From Acidobacteriota bacterium (GTDB lineage: Bacteria; Acidobacteriota; Thermoanaerobaculia; Thermoanaerobaculales; Thermoanaerobaculaceae), in NCBI GenBank assembly GCA_016213675.1, contig JACQZW010000006.1:62001-126000 (forward strand): a stretch of 64,000 bases of DNA, read 5' to 3'. Each line of letters opens with the position of its first letter. The stretch's first letter is position 1. The notes below the pieces were generated by a model. That model was given only the letters and a program-made list of their open reading frames with translations. It was not told the DNA's origin and searched no databases. Made by a program: the position numbers and the translations under genes. Shown piece by piece: positions 33,971 through 44,818 of the stretch.

Positions 33971-34005
33971 CGGCGGGCTTGTGGAGATCTTCACGAGGAG
34001 GAGCC

Positions 34006-35385
34006 ATGAAGACGATCATCGAGCCGTTCCGCATCAAGGTCGTGGAGCCGATCCGCATGACCACCCAGGACGAGCGCCGCGAGCTGATCTCCAAGGCCGG
34101 CTACAACCCCTTCCGCCTCCGTGCCGAGCACGTCCTCATCGACCTCCTCACCGACTCCGGCACCGGCGCGATGAGCACCCACCAGTGGGCCGGCGTCATG
34201 GAGGGCGACGAGTCGTACGCCGGCGCGAAGAGCTTCTTCCGTTTCGACGCAGCGGTCCGCGGCATCTTCGGACACACCCACGTCATCCCCACCCACCAGG
34301 GCCGGGCGAGCGAGCGCCTGCTCTGTCGCGCCGTCGTGAAGGCCGGCGATGTGATCCCGGGCAACACCCACTTCGACACCACCCGGGCCAATATCGAGGA
34401 CGCCCGCGGCGAAGCGCTCGACATCCCTGTCCCCGAGGCGCGCGACCCCGAGGACCTCAGCCCCTTCAAAGGCAACATCGACCTCGATCGCCTGCACCAC
34501 GTCCTGGCGACGGTCGGACGCGAGCGCGTCCCGTTCGTGCTCATCACCGTCACCAACAACTCGGGCGGCGGCCAGCCGGTGTCGATGGCGAACCTGCGGG
34601 CGACTAGGGAGCTCTGCGACCACTACGAGGTGCCGCTCGTGCTCGACGCCGCGCGCTTCGCCGAGAACGCGTACTTCATCAAGCTGCGCGAGGAGGGCTA
34701 CGCCGACAAGACGCCGCGCGAGATCGCCCGCGAGATGTTCTCCTACTCGGACGGCGCGCTCATGTCCATGAAGAAGGACGCCTTCGGCAACATCGGCGGC
34801 GTGGTGTCGATCAACTCCGACGCCTGGGCCGAGAAGGTCCGCACGCTGCTCATCCTCACCGAGGGGTTCGTCACCTACGGCGGGCTCGCCGGCCGCGACC
34901 TCGAGGCGCTGGCCATCGGCATCGACGAGATCCTCGACGAGGACTACCTCAAGTACCGCATCGCCTCGACCGCCTACGTCGGCGCGCACCTCCACGCCTG
35001 CGGCGTCCCCCTGCTCCGGCCCTTCGGCGGCCATGCCATCTACCTGAACGGTCGCCGCTTCTGCGAGCACCTCACGGACGAGCAGCTCCCCGGCTGGTCA
35101 CTGTCGGCGGCGCTCTACGAGCACACCGGGGTGCGGGCCTGCGAGATCGGCAACGTCATGTTCGGCCGCCCCGACCCGGCCGACGGGAAGTGGCGCTGGC
35201 CCGCGCTCGACCTCGTCCGGCTGGCCATCCCCCGGCGGGTCTACACCCAGAGTCACATGGACTACGTGATCGAAGGCATCGACGAGCTGCACCGCAAGCG
35301 CAAGCGGATCCCCGGCCTGCGGTTCACCCACCGGCCCGCGGTGCTCCCGCACTTCACCGCTACCTTCGAGCCGATCACGAGGTAG
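34006..35385 (+). CDS. tnaA: Tryptophanase (tryptophan indole-lyase)
   Basis: 459 residues, a PLP enzyme that splits tryptophan into indole, pyruvate and ammonia. The overall sequence is close to both tryptophanase and tyrosine phenol-lyase. Three positions that separate them favour tryptophanase: Asp124 in HFDTT (Thr in tyrosine phenol-lyase), Ile381 in CEIG (Arg381 in tyrosine phenol-lyase) and His449 in LPHFTA (Phe448 in tyrosine phenol-lyase). The PLP lysine is Lys257 in MKKDA. ATG 34006 follows GAGGAGGAGCC. There is no tnaC-like leader or tryptophan permease gene nearby, so regulation differs from E. coli. Confidence 0.9.
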   Translation: MKTIIEPFRIKVVEPIRMTTQDERRELISKAGYNPFRLRAEHVLIDLLTDSGTGAMSTHQWAGVMEGDESYAGAKSFFRFDAAVRGIFGHTHVIPTHQGRASERLLCRAVVKAGDVIPGNTHFDTTRANIEDARGEALDIPVPEARDPEDLSPFKGNIDLDRLHHVLATVGRERVPFVLITVTNNSGGGQPVSMANLRATRELCDHYEVPLVLDAARFAENAYFIKLREEGYADKTPREIAREMFSYSDGALMSMKKDAFGNIGGVVSINSDAWAEKVRTLLILTEGFVTYGGLAGRDLEALAIGIDEILDEDYLKYRIASTAYVGAHLHACGVPLLRPFGGHAIYLNGRRFCEHLTDEQLPGWSLSAALYEHTGVRACEIGNVMFGRPDPADGKWRWPALDLVRLAIPRRVYTQSHMDYVIEGIDELHRKRKRIPGLRFTHRPAVLPHFTATFEPITR

Positions 35386-35470
35386 CGATGTCCCCGCAGT
35401 CCCAGGCGGCCGGCGGCTCCCCTCGCGCGAGTCGTTCGTCCTGCATGGCGTCGCGACCGGCGGAGAGGCC

Positions 35471-38077
35471 GTGAGCCCGTCGGTCGTCCTTCTGGCGGTC
35501 CCGGTCGTGCTCCAGGTCGCCGCGGCCGTCGTGGCCCTGAGGCTCATCGGCATTGCCGGGCGTCGTCGGGCGTGGATCCTGATGGCCGGTGGGCTTCTCC
35601 TCGGTGCAGCCAGGCGGGCCCTCGCCCTCCTGGCGGCGGTGACGGACGCGATTCCCGCGGCCGGTGCCACCCTAGACACCGTCCTTGCCGTCGGCGTCTC
35701 GGCGCTCCTGCTCGCCGCCGTGGTGGACATGGGTGCGTCCCTGCGCCAGGCCCGGGCCGACGGCAGGGCGGCCAGTGCCGCCGCGCTGCGCCTGCGGGAG
35801 AGCGAGGAGAAGCTCCGCAGCCTGACCGAAAGTGCCACGGCAGCGATCTTCGTCTACCAGGGCAACAACTTCCGCTACGTCAACCGCGCGGCGTGCGAGC
35901 TGTGCGGCCTCGAGCCGGAAGAGCTGCTCGCCATCGACTTCTGGGACGTCATCCACCCCGACCACCGGGAGATGGCGCGGGAACGAGGCCTGGCTCGGCA
36001 GGACGGCGCCCCGCCCACTGCCCACTACGAGTTCAAGCTGTTGCGCAAGGACGGGCAGGTTCGCTGGGTCGACTTCACGGCCTCCTCGGTGGCATTCGAC
36101 GGGAGGCCGGCCGGGTTGGGCACGGCGTTCGACATCACCGAGCGCAAGGAGATGGAGCGGCAACTGCGCGAGAGCCGACGAGCCAGCGCGACGCTGCTGT
36201 CGAACCTCCCGGGAATGGCGTACCGGTGTGCCAACGATCCCGGCTGGACGATGGAGTTCGTCAGCGAGGGATGTCGCGAGTTGACCGGGTACGAGCGCTC
36301 CGACCTGGTCGGGAATGCCAGGGTCTCATACGCCGAGCTCGTCCATCCAGTGGACCGCCCGCGCATCTGGGAGCAGGTGCAGGAGGCGTTGCGCGAGCGA
36401 GAACCATTCAGGCTGCTTTACCGGATCAGGCGCGCCGACGGCGACGAGCGCTGGGTGTGGGAGCAGGGCCTGGGTGTCCACTCCGACGACGGTGCGCTCC
36501 TGGCGCTCGAGGGCTTCATCACCGACACCTCCGATCGGGTGCGCGCCGAGCAGGCGCTGCGGGAGAGCGAGGAGAGGTTCCGTTCGATCTTCAGCAACGC
36601 GTCGATCGGGATCTACCGGTCGTCGCCGGAAGGCCGCTTCCTGATCGCCAACCCGACGCTCGTGGGGCTGCTCGGGTACGCGAGCGAGGATGACCTCGCC
36701 GCCAGGAACCTCGAGGAAGAGCGTGTCTATCGCGACTTCACGCGGACCGAGTGGCGGGAGCGCATGGACCGCGAGGGCGAGGTGCGGGGCCTCGAAACGA
36801 CACTCCTCCGTGCCGACGGTACACCCGTGCACGTCCGCGAGAGCGCGCATGCGGTGCGCGACCGGGCTGGCCGGGTGCTCTACTACGAGGGGACCATCGA
36901 GGACGTCAGCGAACGCCGGCAACTCGAGGAACAACTGCGCCAGGCGCTCAAGATGGAGAGCGTCGGACGGCTGGCGGGGGGCATCGCCCACGACCTCAAC
37001 AACCTGCTCGTCCCGATCATCGCCGGGACCGAGATGGCGATTCGGCACGGCTCCGGCGTTCCCGAGATCCAGCGTGAGCTCGACATCGTGCACCGTGCCG
37101 CCGTCCGGGCCGCCGATCTGACCAAGAAGCTGCTGGCGTTCGCGCGCAAGCAGGTGCTGCAGCGGACCGACCTCGATCTCCGGGAGTCCGTCACCGCGGC
37201 GCTGCCGATGCTCCGCCGGCTGATTCCGGAGAACGTCGCGATCGAGTTTGTTTCCGGCGGTCGGCTGGGCACCGTCAGGGCAGACCCCACACAGGTCGAG
37301 CAGGTCCTCATCAACCTCTGCTCCAACGCCAGCGAGGCGATGCCGGACGGGGGCCGGATCACCGTGGAGGCCACGGACGTCGTCGTCGACGGCAAGTTCG
37401 TGGTCGTACACCCCTGGGCCATCGAGGGGCGCTACGTCCTCCTGTCCGTCACCGACAGCGGCTGCGGCATGGACGAGGCGACCCGCAAGCACCTGTTCGA
37501 GCCCTTCTTCACCACCAAGGGCGAAGGACGGGGGACCGGCCTCGGCCTCGCCACCGTGTACGGCATCGTCAAGCAACACAATGGGATGATCCACGTGCGC
37601 AGCGAGCCCGGGGCAGGCTCCACCTTCGAGGTGTACCTCCCGATCGTCGAGCGGAAACATATCGAGGCGGGCGCGGCGGCCGCGGCCTCGGCGACCGGCG
37701 GTTCCGAGTCCATCCTGATCGTCGAGGACGACCCTTCCGTTCGTGCCACGCTGGTCGAGGTCCTCACCGTCCTGGGCTACCGGATCGCCGTCGCGACCGA
37801 CGGGATCGAGGCGCTGGACTTGCTTCGCGCCGATCCCGATCGCTTCGACCTGGTGATCAGCGATGTCGTCATGCCGCGGATGGGCGGCGTCGAGCTGTGC
37901 CGCGTCGCCCTGATGGCGGCGCCCCGCGCCCGCTTCCTCCTGTCGTCGGGCTACAGCGAGAACGTCGTCAGCGAGGAGGTGATCGCCGAATGCCGGGCCG
38001 GCTTCATCGCCAAGCCCTACGGGATCGACGCCCTGGCCCGGAAGGTCCGCGAGGTACTGGCATCTCGTTCCGCCTAG
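35471..38077 (+). CDS. Hybrid sensor histidine kinase, three PAS domains and receiver (paralogue 1)
   Basis: 868 residues. Two or three N-terminal hydrophobic helices (about 4-85) are followed by three PAS domains with PAC-like ends (about 115-240, 245-360, 370-490). The dimerisation domain has His507 in GGIAHDLNNLL; the ATPase domain contains [15 protein letters not shown]; the C-terminal receiver has phosphoacceptor Asp798 in ISDVVMPRMGG. It senses an unknown signal and probably passes phosphate to a separate regulator. The GTG start at 35471 has GGAGAGG upstream. It lies in tandem with a paralogue of nearly equal length. Confidence 0.88.
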   Translation: MSPSVVLLAVPVVLQVAAAVVALRLIGIAGRRRAWILMAGGLLLGAARRALALLAAVTDAIPAAGATLDTVLAVGVSALLLAAVVDMGASLRQARADGRAASAAALRLRESEEKLRSLTESATAAIFVYQGNNFRYVNRAACELCGLEPEELLAIDFWDVIHPDHREMARERGLARQDGAPPTAHYEFKLLRKDGQVRWVDFTASSVAFDGRPAGLGTAFDITERKEMERQLRESRRASATLLSNLPGMAYRCANDPGWTMEFVSEGCRELTGYERSDLVGNARVSYAELVHPVDRPRIWEQVQEALREREPFRLLYRIRRADGDERWVWEQGLGVHSDDGALLALEGFITDTSDRVRAEQALRESEERFRSIFSNASIGIYRSSPEGRFLIANPTLVGLLGYASEDDLAARNLEEERVYRDFTRTEWRERMDREGEVRGLETTLLRADGTPVHVRESAHAVRDRAGRVLYYEGTIEDVSERRQLEEQLRQALKMESVGRLAGGIAHDLNNLLVPIIAGTEMAIRHGSGVPEIQRELDIVHRAAVRAADLTKKLLAFARKQVLQRTDLDLRESVTAALPMLRRLIPENVAIEFVSGGRLGTVRADPTQVEQVLINLCSNASEAMPDGGRITVEATDVVVDGKFVVVHPWAIEGRYVLLSVTDSGCGMDEATRKHLFEPFFTTKGEGRGTGLGLATVYGIVKQHNGMIHVRSEPGAGSTFEVYLPIVERKHIEAGAAAAASATGGSESILIVEDDPSVRATLVEVLTVLGYRIAVATDGIEALDLLRADPDRFDLVISDVVMPRMGGVELCRVALMAAPRARFLLSSGYSENVVSEEVIAECRAGFIAKPYGIDALARKVREVLASRSA

Positions 38078-38095
38078 ACGGGGACGGACTGGGTC

Positions 38096-38124
38096 TTGCA
38101 ATTGGCTTGTGACCGCCGTAATAG
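38096..38124 (+). promoter_or_regulatory. Sigma-70-like promoter for the second hybrid kinase
   Basis: TTGCAA (38096-38101) and TAATAG (38119-38124) are separated by 17 bases, in an AT-richer gap of 86 bases between the two kinase genes. The start codon follows 39 bases later. This would allow the second kinase to be expressed apart from the first. Confidence 0.55.
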
Positions 38125-38163
38125 TGTCGCAAATAGTCGAATGGTCGAAGGGAACGAAAGTCC

Positions 38164-40773
<2,610 letters not shown>

Positions 40774-40879
40774 CAACCCACAGCCGACCGCTCGTCACCG
40801 ACCACCCTACGCGACACGACCCCCAACCACCCGCAGCGCTGGGCAGGTGCGTGGCTGTCGGGGTGAGCCGTCAGTTGCC

Positions 40880-42013
40880 CTACACCGGCTTGGCGTACAT
40901 CCGGTAGATCTTGGTGAGCTCCGCATCCATCAGGCGGACCGTCCGCTTGGTGAGCTCGTTGTCCTCGAGGATCCACGAGTACTCGCACCAGCGGTAGCCG
41001 CGCGCGAGCGCTCCCTTGAGGCCCTCGTGGAAGAGCACCGCCTCGACGCCCCGCATCCGGTACTGCTCCTTCACGCCCATGGTGATCAGGCGGAGGCCCT
41101 CGCGCTTGCGGCCGATCAGCAGCGCCCTCGCGAGGCGGATCGGGTTCATCATCGAGCCGTCGAGGACCGCCATGGCGGGGTTGGCGTCGGGGACGGCGAG
41201 CAGGAAGCCGGCCGGATCGTCGCCGAAGAACGCGATGTGGAGGAGGTCCGGGTCGACGAGCGGCTTGAGGTCCTTGGCCAGCCAGTCGAACTCGTCCTTG
41301 CTGACCGGCACGAAACCCCAGTTCTTCTCCCACGCCTCGTTGTAGATGTCGCGGATGATCTCCACCTCGCGGCGGAACTCCTTGAGATCCACGCGGCGGG
41401 TGGTCAGCTCCGGCTCGCGCTTCCGGTTTCGCTCCGCGAACCTGCCCAGGCGTTCCAGCGAGCCGGCGTGCACCGGCGAGGCGTACGCGAGGAGGTCCTT
41501 GATCCCCGAGAATCCGGCGCCCGCGACGAGGTCCTCGTAGCGCGGCGGGTTGTAGGTCATCATCACCGTCGGCGGCGAGTCGAACCCCTTGACGAGCAGG
41601 CCGCACTCGTAGTTGGTCGACGGGTTCGCCGGTCCGACCAGCGTGTCGCAGCCGCGGGCCTTGACCCAGGCGGCCGCGGCGGCCAGCAGCTCCGCGGCGG
41701 CGGCCGGGTCGTCCTCGCACTCGAAGAAGCCGAAGAAGCCCCAGTGATCGCCGTGATACGCGTTGTGAGCCCGGTTCACCACCGCCGCGATCCGGCCGAC
41801 GACGCGGCTCCCCCGCCGGGCGAGGAACAGCTCGCGGTCCGCCGAACCGTTCGCGTAGAACGGGTGCCGGCGGTCGAGGTAGCCCCTGACCTGCTTCTTC
41901 AAGGGCGGCACCCAGCACGGATCGCCCGCGTAGAGTCGCCAGGGCAGGTCCACGAACCGACGGAGGTCCCCGGCTGAGCTGACCGGGACGATGCCCAACC
42001 GGGCATCGGTCAT
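40880..42013 (-). CDS. GNAT-fold acyltransferase, candidate bacterial ceramide synthase
   Basis: 377 residues. The sequence suggests a large GNAT-superfamily protein: an N-terminal FVDLPWRLYAGDPCWVPPL block, a VVGRIAAVVNRAHN strand, and a C-terminal acceptor-type region (ITMGVKEQYRMRGVEAVLFHEGL). It is the last gene of an operon whose two preceding genes are a serine palmitoyltransferase and a CerR-like reductase. In Caulobacter the bacterial ceramide synthase is also a GNAT-family protein, so N-acylation of the sphingoid base is a reasonable assignment, but it rests on context. ATG 42013 overlaps the preceding stop (ATGA). Confidence 0.65.
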   Translation of the reverse strand: MTDARLGIVPVSSAGDLRRFVDLPWRLYAGDPCWVPPLKKQVRGYLDRRHPFYANGSADRELFLARRGSRVVGRIAAVVNRAHNAYHGDHWGFFGFFECEDDPAAAAELLAAAAAWVKARGCDTLVGPANPSTNYECGLLVKGFDSPPTVMMTYNPPRYEDLVAGAGFSGIKDLLAYASPVHAGSLERLGRFAERNRKREPELTTRRVDLKEFRREVEIIRDIYNEAWEKNWGFVPVSKDEFDWLAKDLKPLVDPDLLHIAFFGDDPAGFLLAVPDANPAMAVLDGSMMNPIRLARALLIGRKREGLRLITMGVKEQYRMRGVEAVLFHEGLKGALARGYRWCEYSWILEDNELTKRTVRLMDAELTKIYRMYAKPV

Positions 42014-43194
42014 TGGATCACCCCGACCTCACGCCCGATCTTGGCGAACGCCGTCAGGGCCCGGTCGAGGTGCTGGCGCCGGTGCGTCGCCATGTACGAC
42101 GTTCGCAGCAGGGCACGTCCCGGAGGCACTGCCGGCGTGATCACCGGGTTCACGAAGACACCTTCCTCCTGGAGCCGGCGGGCCATGACGAAGGCGACCC
42201 GGTCCTCCCCCACCACGACCGGGATGATCGGGGTGGCGGATTCACCAGTGTCGAAGCCCAGCTCCGCGAGTCCCTTGGCCATGTAGCGAGTGTTGTCCCA
42301 GAGCTGCTGGCGCCGTTCCGGCTCCCGCTCGATGATCTCGATGGCCTTGATGACCGCCGCCACCGCCGCCGGAGGCGGGGCCGCCGAGAAGATCATGCTG
42401 CGGGCCCGGTGCTTGATCCAGTTGATCACCCGCTCCTCGCCGGCGACGAAGCCGCCGACCGAGGCGAGCGACTTGGAGAACGTGCCCATCACCAGGTCGA
42501 CGCCGTCCTCGACGCCGAAGTGCTCGGCGGTGCCCCGACCGTGGTCACCGAGGACGCCGATGCCGTGCGCGTCGTCGACCATCACCCGACAGCCATGAGT
42601 GCGCGCCAGTTGCGTCAGCCGGGGCAGATCGACGATGTCGCCCTCCATCGAGAAGACGCCGTCGACCACGATCATGGCGGCCCTGGCCCGGTCGCGCAGC
42701 TCGAGACGGTGCGCGAGGTCGTCCATGTCGTTGTGATTGAATTTGACGGACGTCCCGAAGCCGAGCCGTGCCCCGTCGATGATGCACGCGTGGTCGAGCT
42801 TGTCGAGGTAGACCACGTCGCCGCGCTCGACCAGGCAGGAGATCGCCCCCAAGTTGACCTGGAAGCCGGTGGCGAACGTGACGGCGGCCTCCCGGTGCAT
42901 GAAGCGGGCCAGCAACTCCTCGAGCTCGACGTGGATGTCCAGCGTCCCGTTCAGGAACCGCGAGCCTGCGCAGCCGGTGCCGTACTTCGCGATGGCCTGC
43001 CGGGCCGCGGCCTTGACCTCCGGATGATTGGTCAAGCCAAGGTAGTTGTTCGAGCCCAGCATGACGACCTTGTGGCCGTCCATGTCCACGACAGGGTCCT
43101 GTGCGGAGCTGATGGTGCGAAAGTAGCTGTAGAGCCCGGCGTCCTTGATCTCCTCGACGACGTGGAAGTCATAGCACTTCTTGAAGATGTCCAC
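42010..43194 (-). CDS. spt: Serine palmitoyltransferase (alpha-oxoamine synthase)
   Basis: 394 residues. A PLP enzyme that condenses serine with an acyl thioester to give 3-ketosphinganine, the first step of sphingolipid synthesis. The opening IKDAGLYSYFRTISS and the block GSNNYLGLTNHPEV are typical of bacterial Spt rather than BioF, Kbl or HemA. The PLP lysine is Lys241 in GTFSKSLAS, with His136, Asp208 and His210 as cofactor contacts. GTG 43194 has GGGGGGTGC upstream and starts where homology starts. The 3' end overlaps the GNAT gene (ATGA). Confidence 0.88.
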   Translation of the reverse strand: MDIFKKCYDFHVVEEIKDAGLYSYFRTISSAQDPVVDMDGHKVVMLGSNNYLGLTNHPEVKAAARQAIAKYGTGCAGSRFLNGTLDIHVELEELLARFMHREAAVTFATGFQVNLGAISCLVERGDVVYLDKLDHACIIDGARLGFGTSVKFNHNDMDDLAHRLELRDRARAAMIVVDGVFSMEGDIVDLPRLTQLARTHGCRVMVDDAHGIGVLGDHGRGTAEHFGVEDGVDLVMGTFSKSLASVGGFVAGEERVINWIKHRARSMIFSAAPPPAAVAAVIKAIEIIEREPERRQQLWDNTRYMAKGLAELGFDTGESATPIIPVVVGEDRVAFVMARRLQEEGVFVNPVITPAVPPGRALLRTSYMATHRRQHLDRALTAFAKIGREVGVIQ

Positions 43195-43225
43195 GCACCC
43201 CCCAGGCCGCGCCGGAGACTCGCGA

Positions 43226-44302
43226 TCACGCGTCGCGAATGGTAACACGCGGAAGGATGCCCTGATCCCGATACCAGGCCCAGGTGGCCGCAGTCCCAGA
43301 CGAGAACGGCACGAAGCCCTCGAGTCGGAGCGCCCGCAGCGACTCCGCGGTGCTCGCGCTCCAGTGCCGGGCCAGCAGCTCGCGGGCCTTGTCCGACGTC
43401 AGCGCGACCGACCGGAAGCCGAGGCGGTGAAGGAGGTCGCCGCCGAGCCCGCCGAGCCGCACCAGCGCCGGCGGGACGGGCACGACGCGGGCACGCAGAC
43501 CGCCGGCGCGGGCCATGGCGCGGAGGAGCTCGTCCATCCGCTGCGGCACCGGGTCGCCGACGTACAGGACCCGTCCTGCGCAGTCCCCGCTCCCCGCGGC
43601 CAGGATCCCGCGCACCACGTCGGCCACGTGCGTCAGGGTGACCCACCGCTCTCCGGATGGGACCGGCACGACGCCGCGGGCCAGGAGGCGGAAGAACTGC
43701 AGGACATCGATGTCGCGCGGCCCGTAGATCGCCGGGGGCCGGACGACGACCCACCGCTCGCACCCCGCGGTCACGGCGCGCTCGCCGGCGAGCTTGGAGC
43801 GGCCGTACGCCGACACCGGCTGCGCCGCGGCATCAGGGCGATTCCCGCCGGGCTCCCGGCTCGGCCCCGCGGCGGCGAGCGACGACACGTAGACGAACAG
43901 CGTGTCGGGACATGCCCGTCCGCAGTTCGCGACCAACCGTTCCGTACCCACCCGGTTGGCCCGGTCGAACTGCACTTCGTCCGGCGCCCGGACCAGCCCG
44001 GCCAGGTGGAACACGGTTCCGGCTCCCCGGAGGAGGGTGTCCAGCGCCGCGACGTCCTCGAGGTCCCCGCGCACGACGTCGACGGCGCCGCGCAAGGTCG
44101 GCGGGAGCCGCGCCGGATCACGCAGCAGGACGCGCGGCCGGAGCCGGCCGCGGACCAGCGCCTCGACCAGGTGCGAGCCGACGAAACCCGAGGCTCCGGT
44201 GACGGCGACCGGCGCCGCGATCCGCGCGGTCCAGGCAACCAGCTCGTCGTCGCCGATCTCCGTCGACAGCTCGCGCCACTCCGCCGGCTCCCGCTCGGTC
44301 AT
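43226..44302 (-). CDS. NAD(P)-dependent epimerase/dehydratase family protein, candidate CerR
   Basis: 358 residues. An extended short-chain dehydrogenase: the nucleotide-binding TGASGFVG at 35-42 and the catalytic Tyr166-x3-Lys170 (YGRSK). Placed 31 bases before spt, it is the likely reductase that converts the 3-keto group during ceramide synthesis, as the epimerase-like CerR does in Caulobacter. A role in 3-beta-hydroxysteroid or sugar metabolism is possible from sequence alone. ATG 44302 overlaps the QueD-like stop (ATGA). About 30 N-terminal residues precede the Rossmann fold. Confidence 0.75.
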   Translation of the reverse strand: MTEREPAEWRELSTEIGDDELVAWTARIAAPVAVTGASGFVGSHLVEALVRGRLRPRVLLRDPARLPPTLRGAVDVVRGDLEDVAALDTLLRGAGTVFHLAGLVRAPDEVQFDRANRVGTERLVANCGRACPDTLFVYVSSLAAAGPSREPGGNRPDAAAQPVSAYGRSKLAGERAVTAGCERWVVVRPPAIYGPRDIDVLQFFRLLARGVVPVPSGERWVTLTHVADVVRGILAAGSGDCAGRVLYVGDPVPQRMDELLRAMARAGGLRARVVPVPPALVRLGGLGGDLLHRLGFRSVALTSDKARELLARHWSASTAESLRALRLEGFVPFSSGTAATWAWYRDQGILPRVTIRDA

Positions 44303-44799
44303 TCCCCGGACCCCGGACCCCGGTCCCCGGTCCCCGTCTCCTCCCCGCCGTACTCGGCCCAGCTCGTCGGCGTCTCCCACACCCTGACGCGCTCGACCAC
44401 GATGCCGGCCGGGACCGTGTAGACGACCCCGCCGGGCGACGTGACCGCGGTGCCGGGCCGGAGCGACTCGCGCACTGCCTCGAAGATGCTCCGCGCGATC
44501 ACCTCGGCGGTCGGGTCGCCGTCGGCCAGCACGACGACCCGCTCGGCGACGGGGGCAAACCGCTCCCGCTCGGGATCGTCCGGCGAGAGCAGCATGGCGT
44601 GGTCCAGCCGCTCGAGGTGACGCCCGACTGCCGCCTTGAGCACGCCGTAGTCGCAGACCATGTCGTTGGCGTCGAGGCCAGCACCGCGCAGCACGACCTC
44701 GACCGTGTAGGTGTGGCCGTGCGGGAAGCGGCACAGCTCCGGGTGCTTCGCCAGCCGATGGCCGGCGTCGAAGGTGAAGCGCTTGGCGATCCTGAACAC
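44299..44799 (-). CDS. 6-pyruvoyl-tetrahydropterin synthase/QueD-like protein
   Basis: 166 residues. Zinc ligands His14, His27 and His29 (DAGHRL and CRFPHGHTY), catalytic Cys23, and the LDHAML Asp-His pair are all present, so it should be an active T-fold enzyme acting on dihydroneopterin triphosphate. The family splits into queuosine (QueD) and tetrahydrobiopterin branches, which I cannot separate. The last dozen residues (TGTGDRGPGSGE) are encoded by a GGACCCCGG-type repeat that also crosses the start of the epimerase gene. Its place upstream of the sphingolipid genes is unexplained. Confidence 0.8.
   Translation of the reverse strand: MFRIAKRFTFDAGHRLAKHPELCRFPHGHTYTVEVVLRGAGLDANDMVCDYGVLKAAVGRHLERLDHAMLLSPDDPERERFAPVAERVVVLADGDPTAEVIARSIFEAVRESLRPGTAVTSPGGVVYTVPAGIVVERVRVWETPTSWAEYGGEETGTGDRGPGSGE
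44304..44338. repeat. GGACCCCGG-type repeat (copy 4) inside the QueD-like 3' end
   Basis: CCCCGGACCCCGGACCCCGG followed by TCCCCGGTCCCCG. It codes for the C-terminal Gly/Pro/Asp/Arg tail of the QueD-like protein. Related runs are at 826-865, 2731-2761 and 14717-14746, all outside genes. Confidence 0.65.
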
Positions 44800-44818
44800 G
44801 TGTCTCCTGCCGTCTCTC

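Noticed and set aside
34006-35385. Tyrosine phenol-lyase
   Set aside because: The three specificity positions (Asp124, Ile381, His449) match tryptophanase, not tyrosine phenol-lyase.
42010-43194. 8-amino-7-oxononanoate synthase (BioF) or 2-amino-3-ketobutyrate ligase (Kbl)
   Set aside because: The N-terminal GLYSYFRTISS block and neighbours fit serine palmitoyltransferase; no biotin or threonine-degradation genes are nearby.
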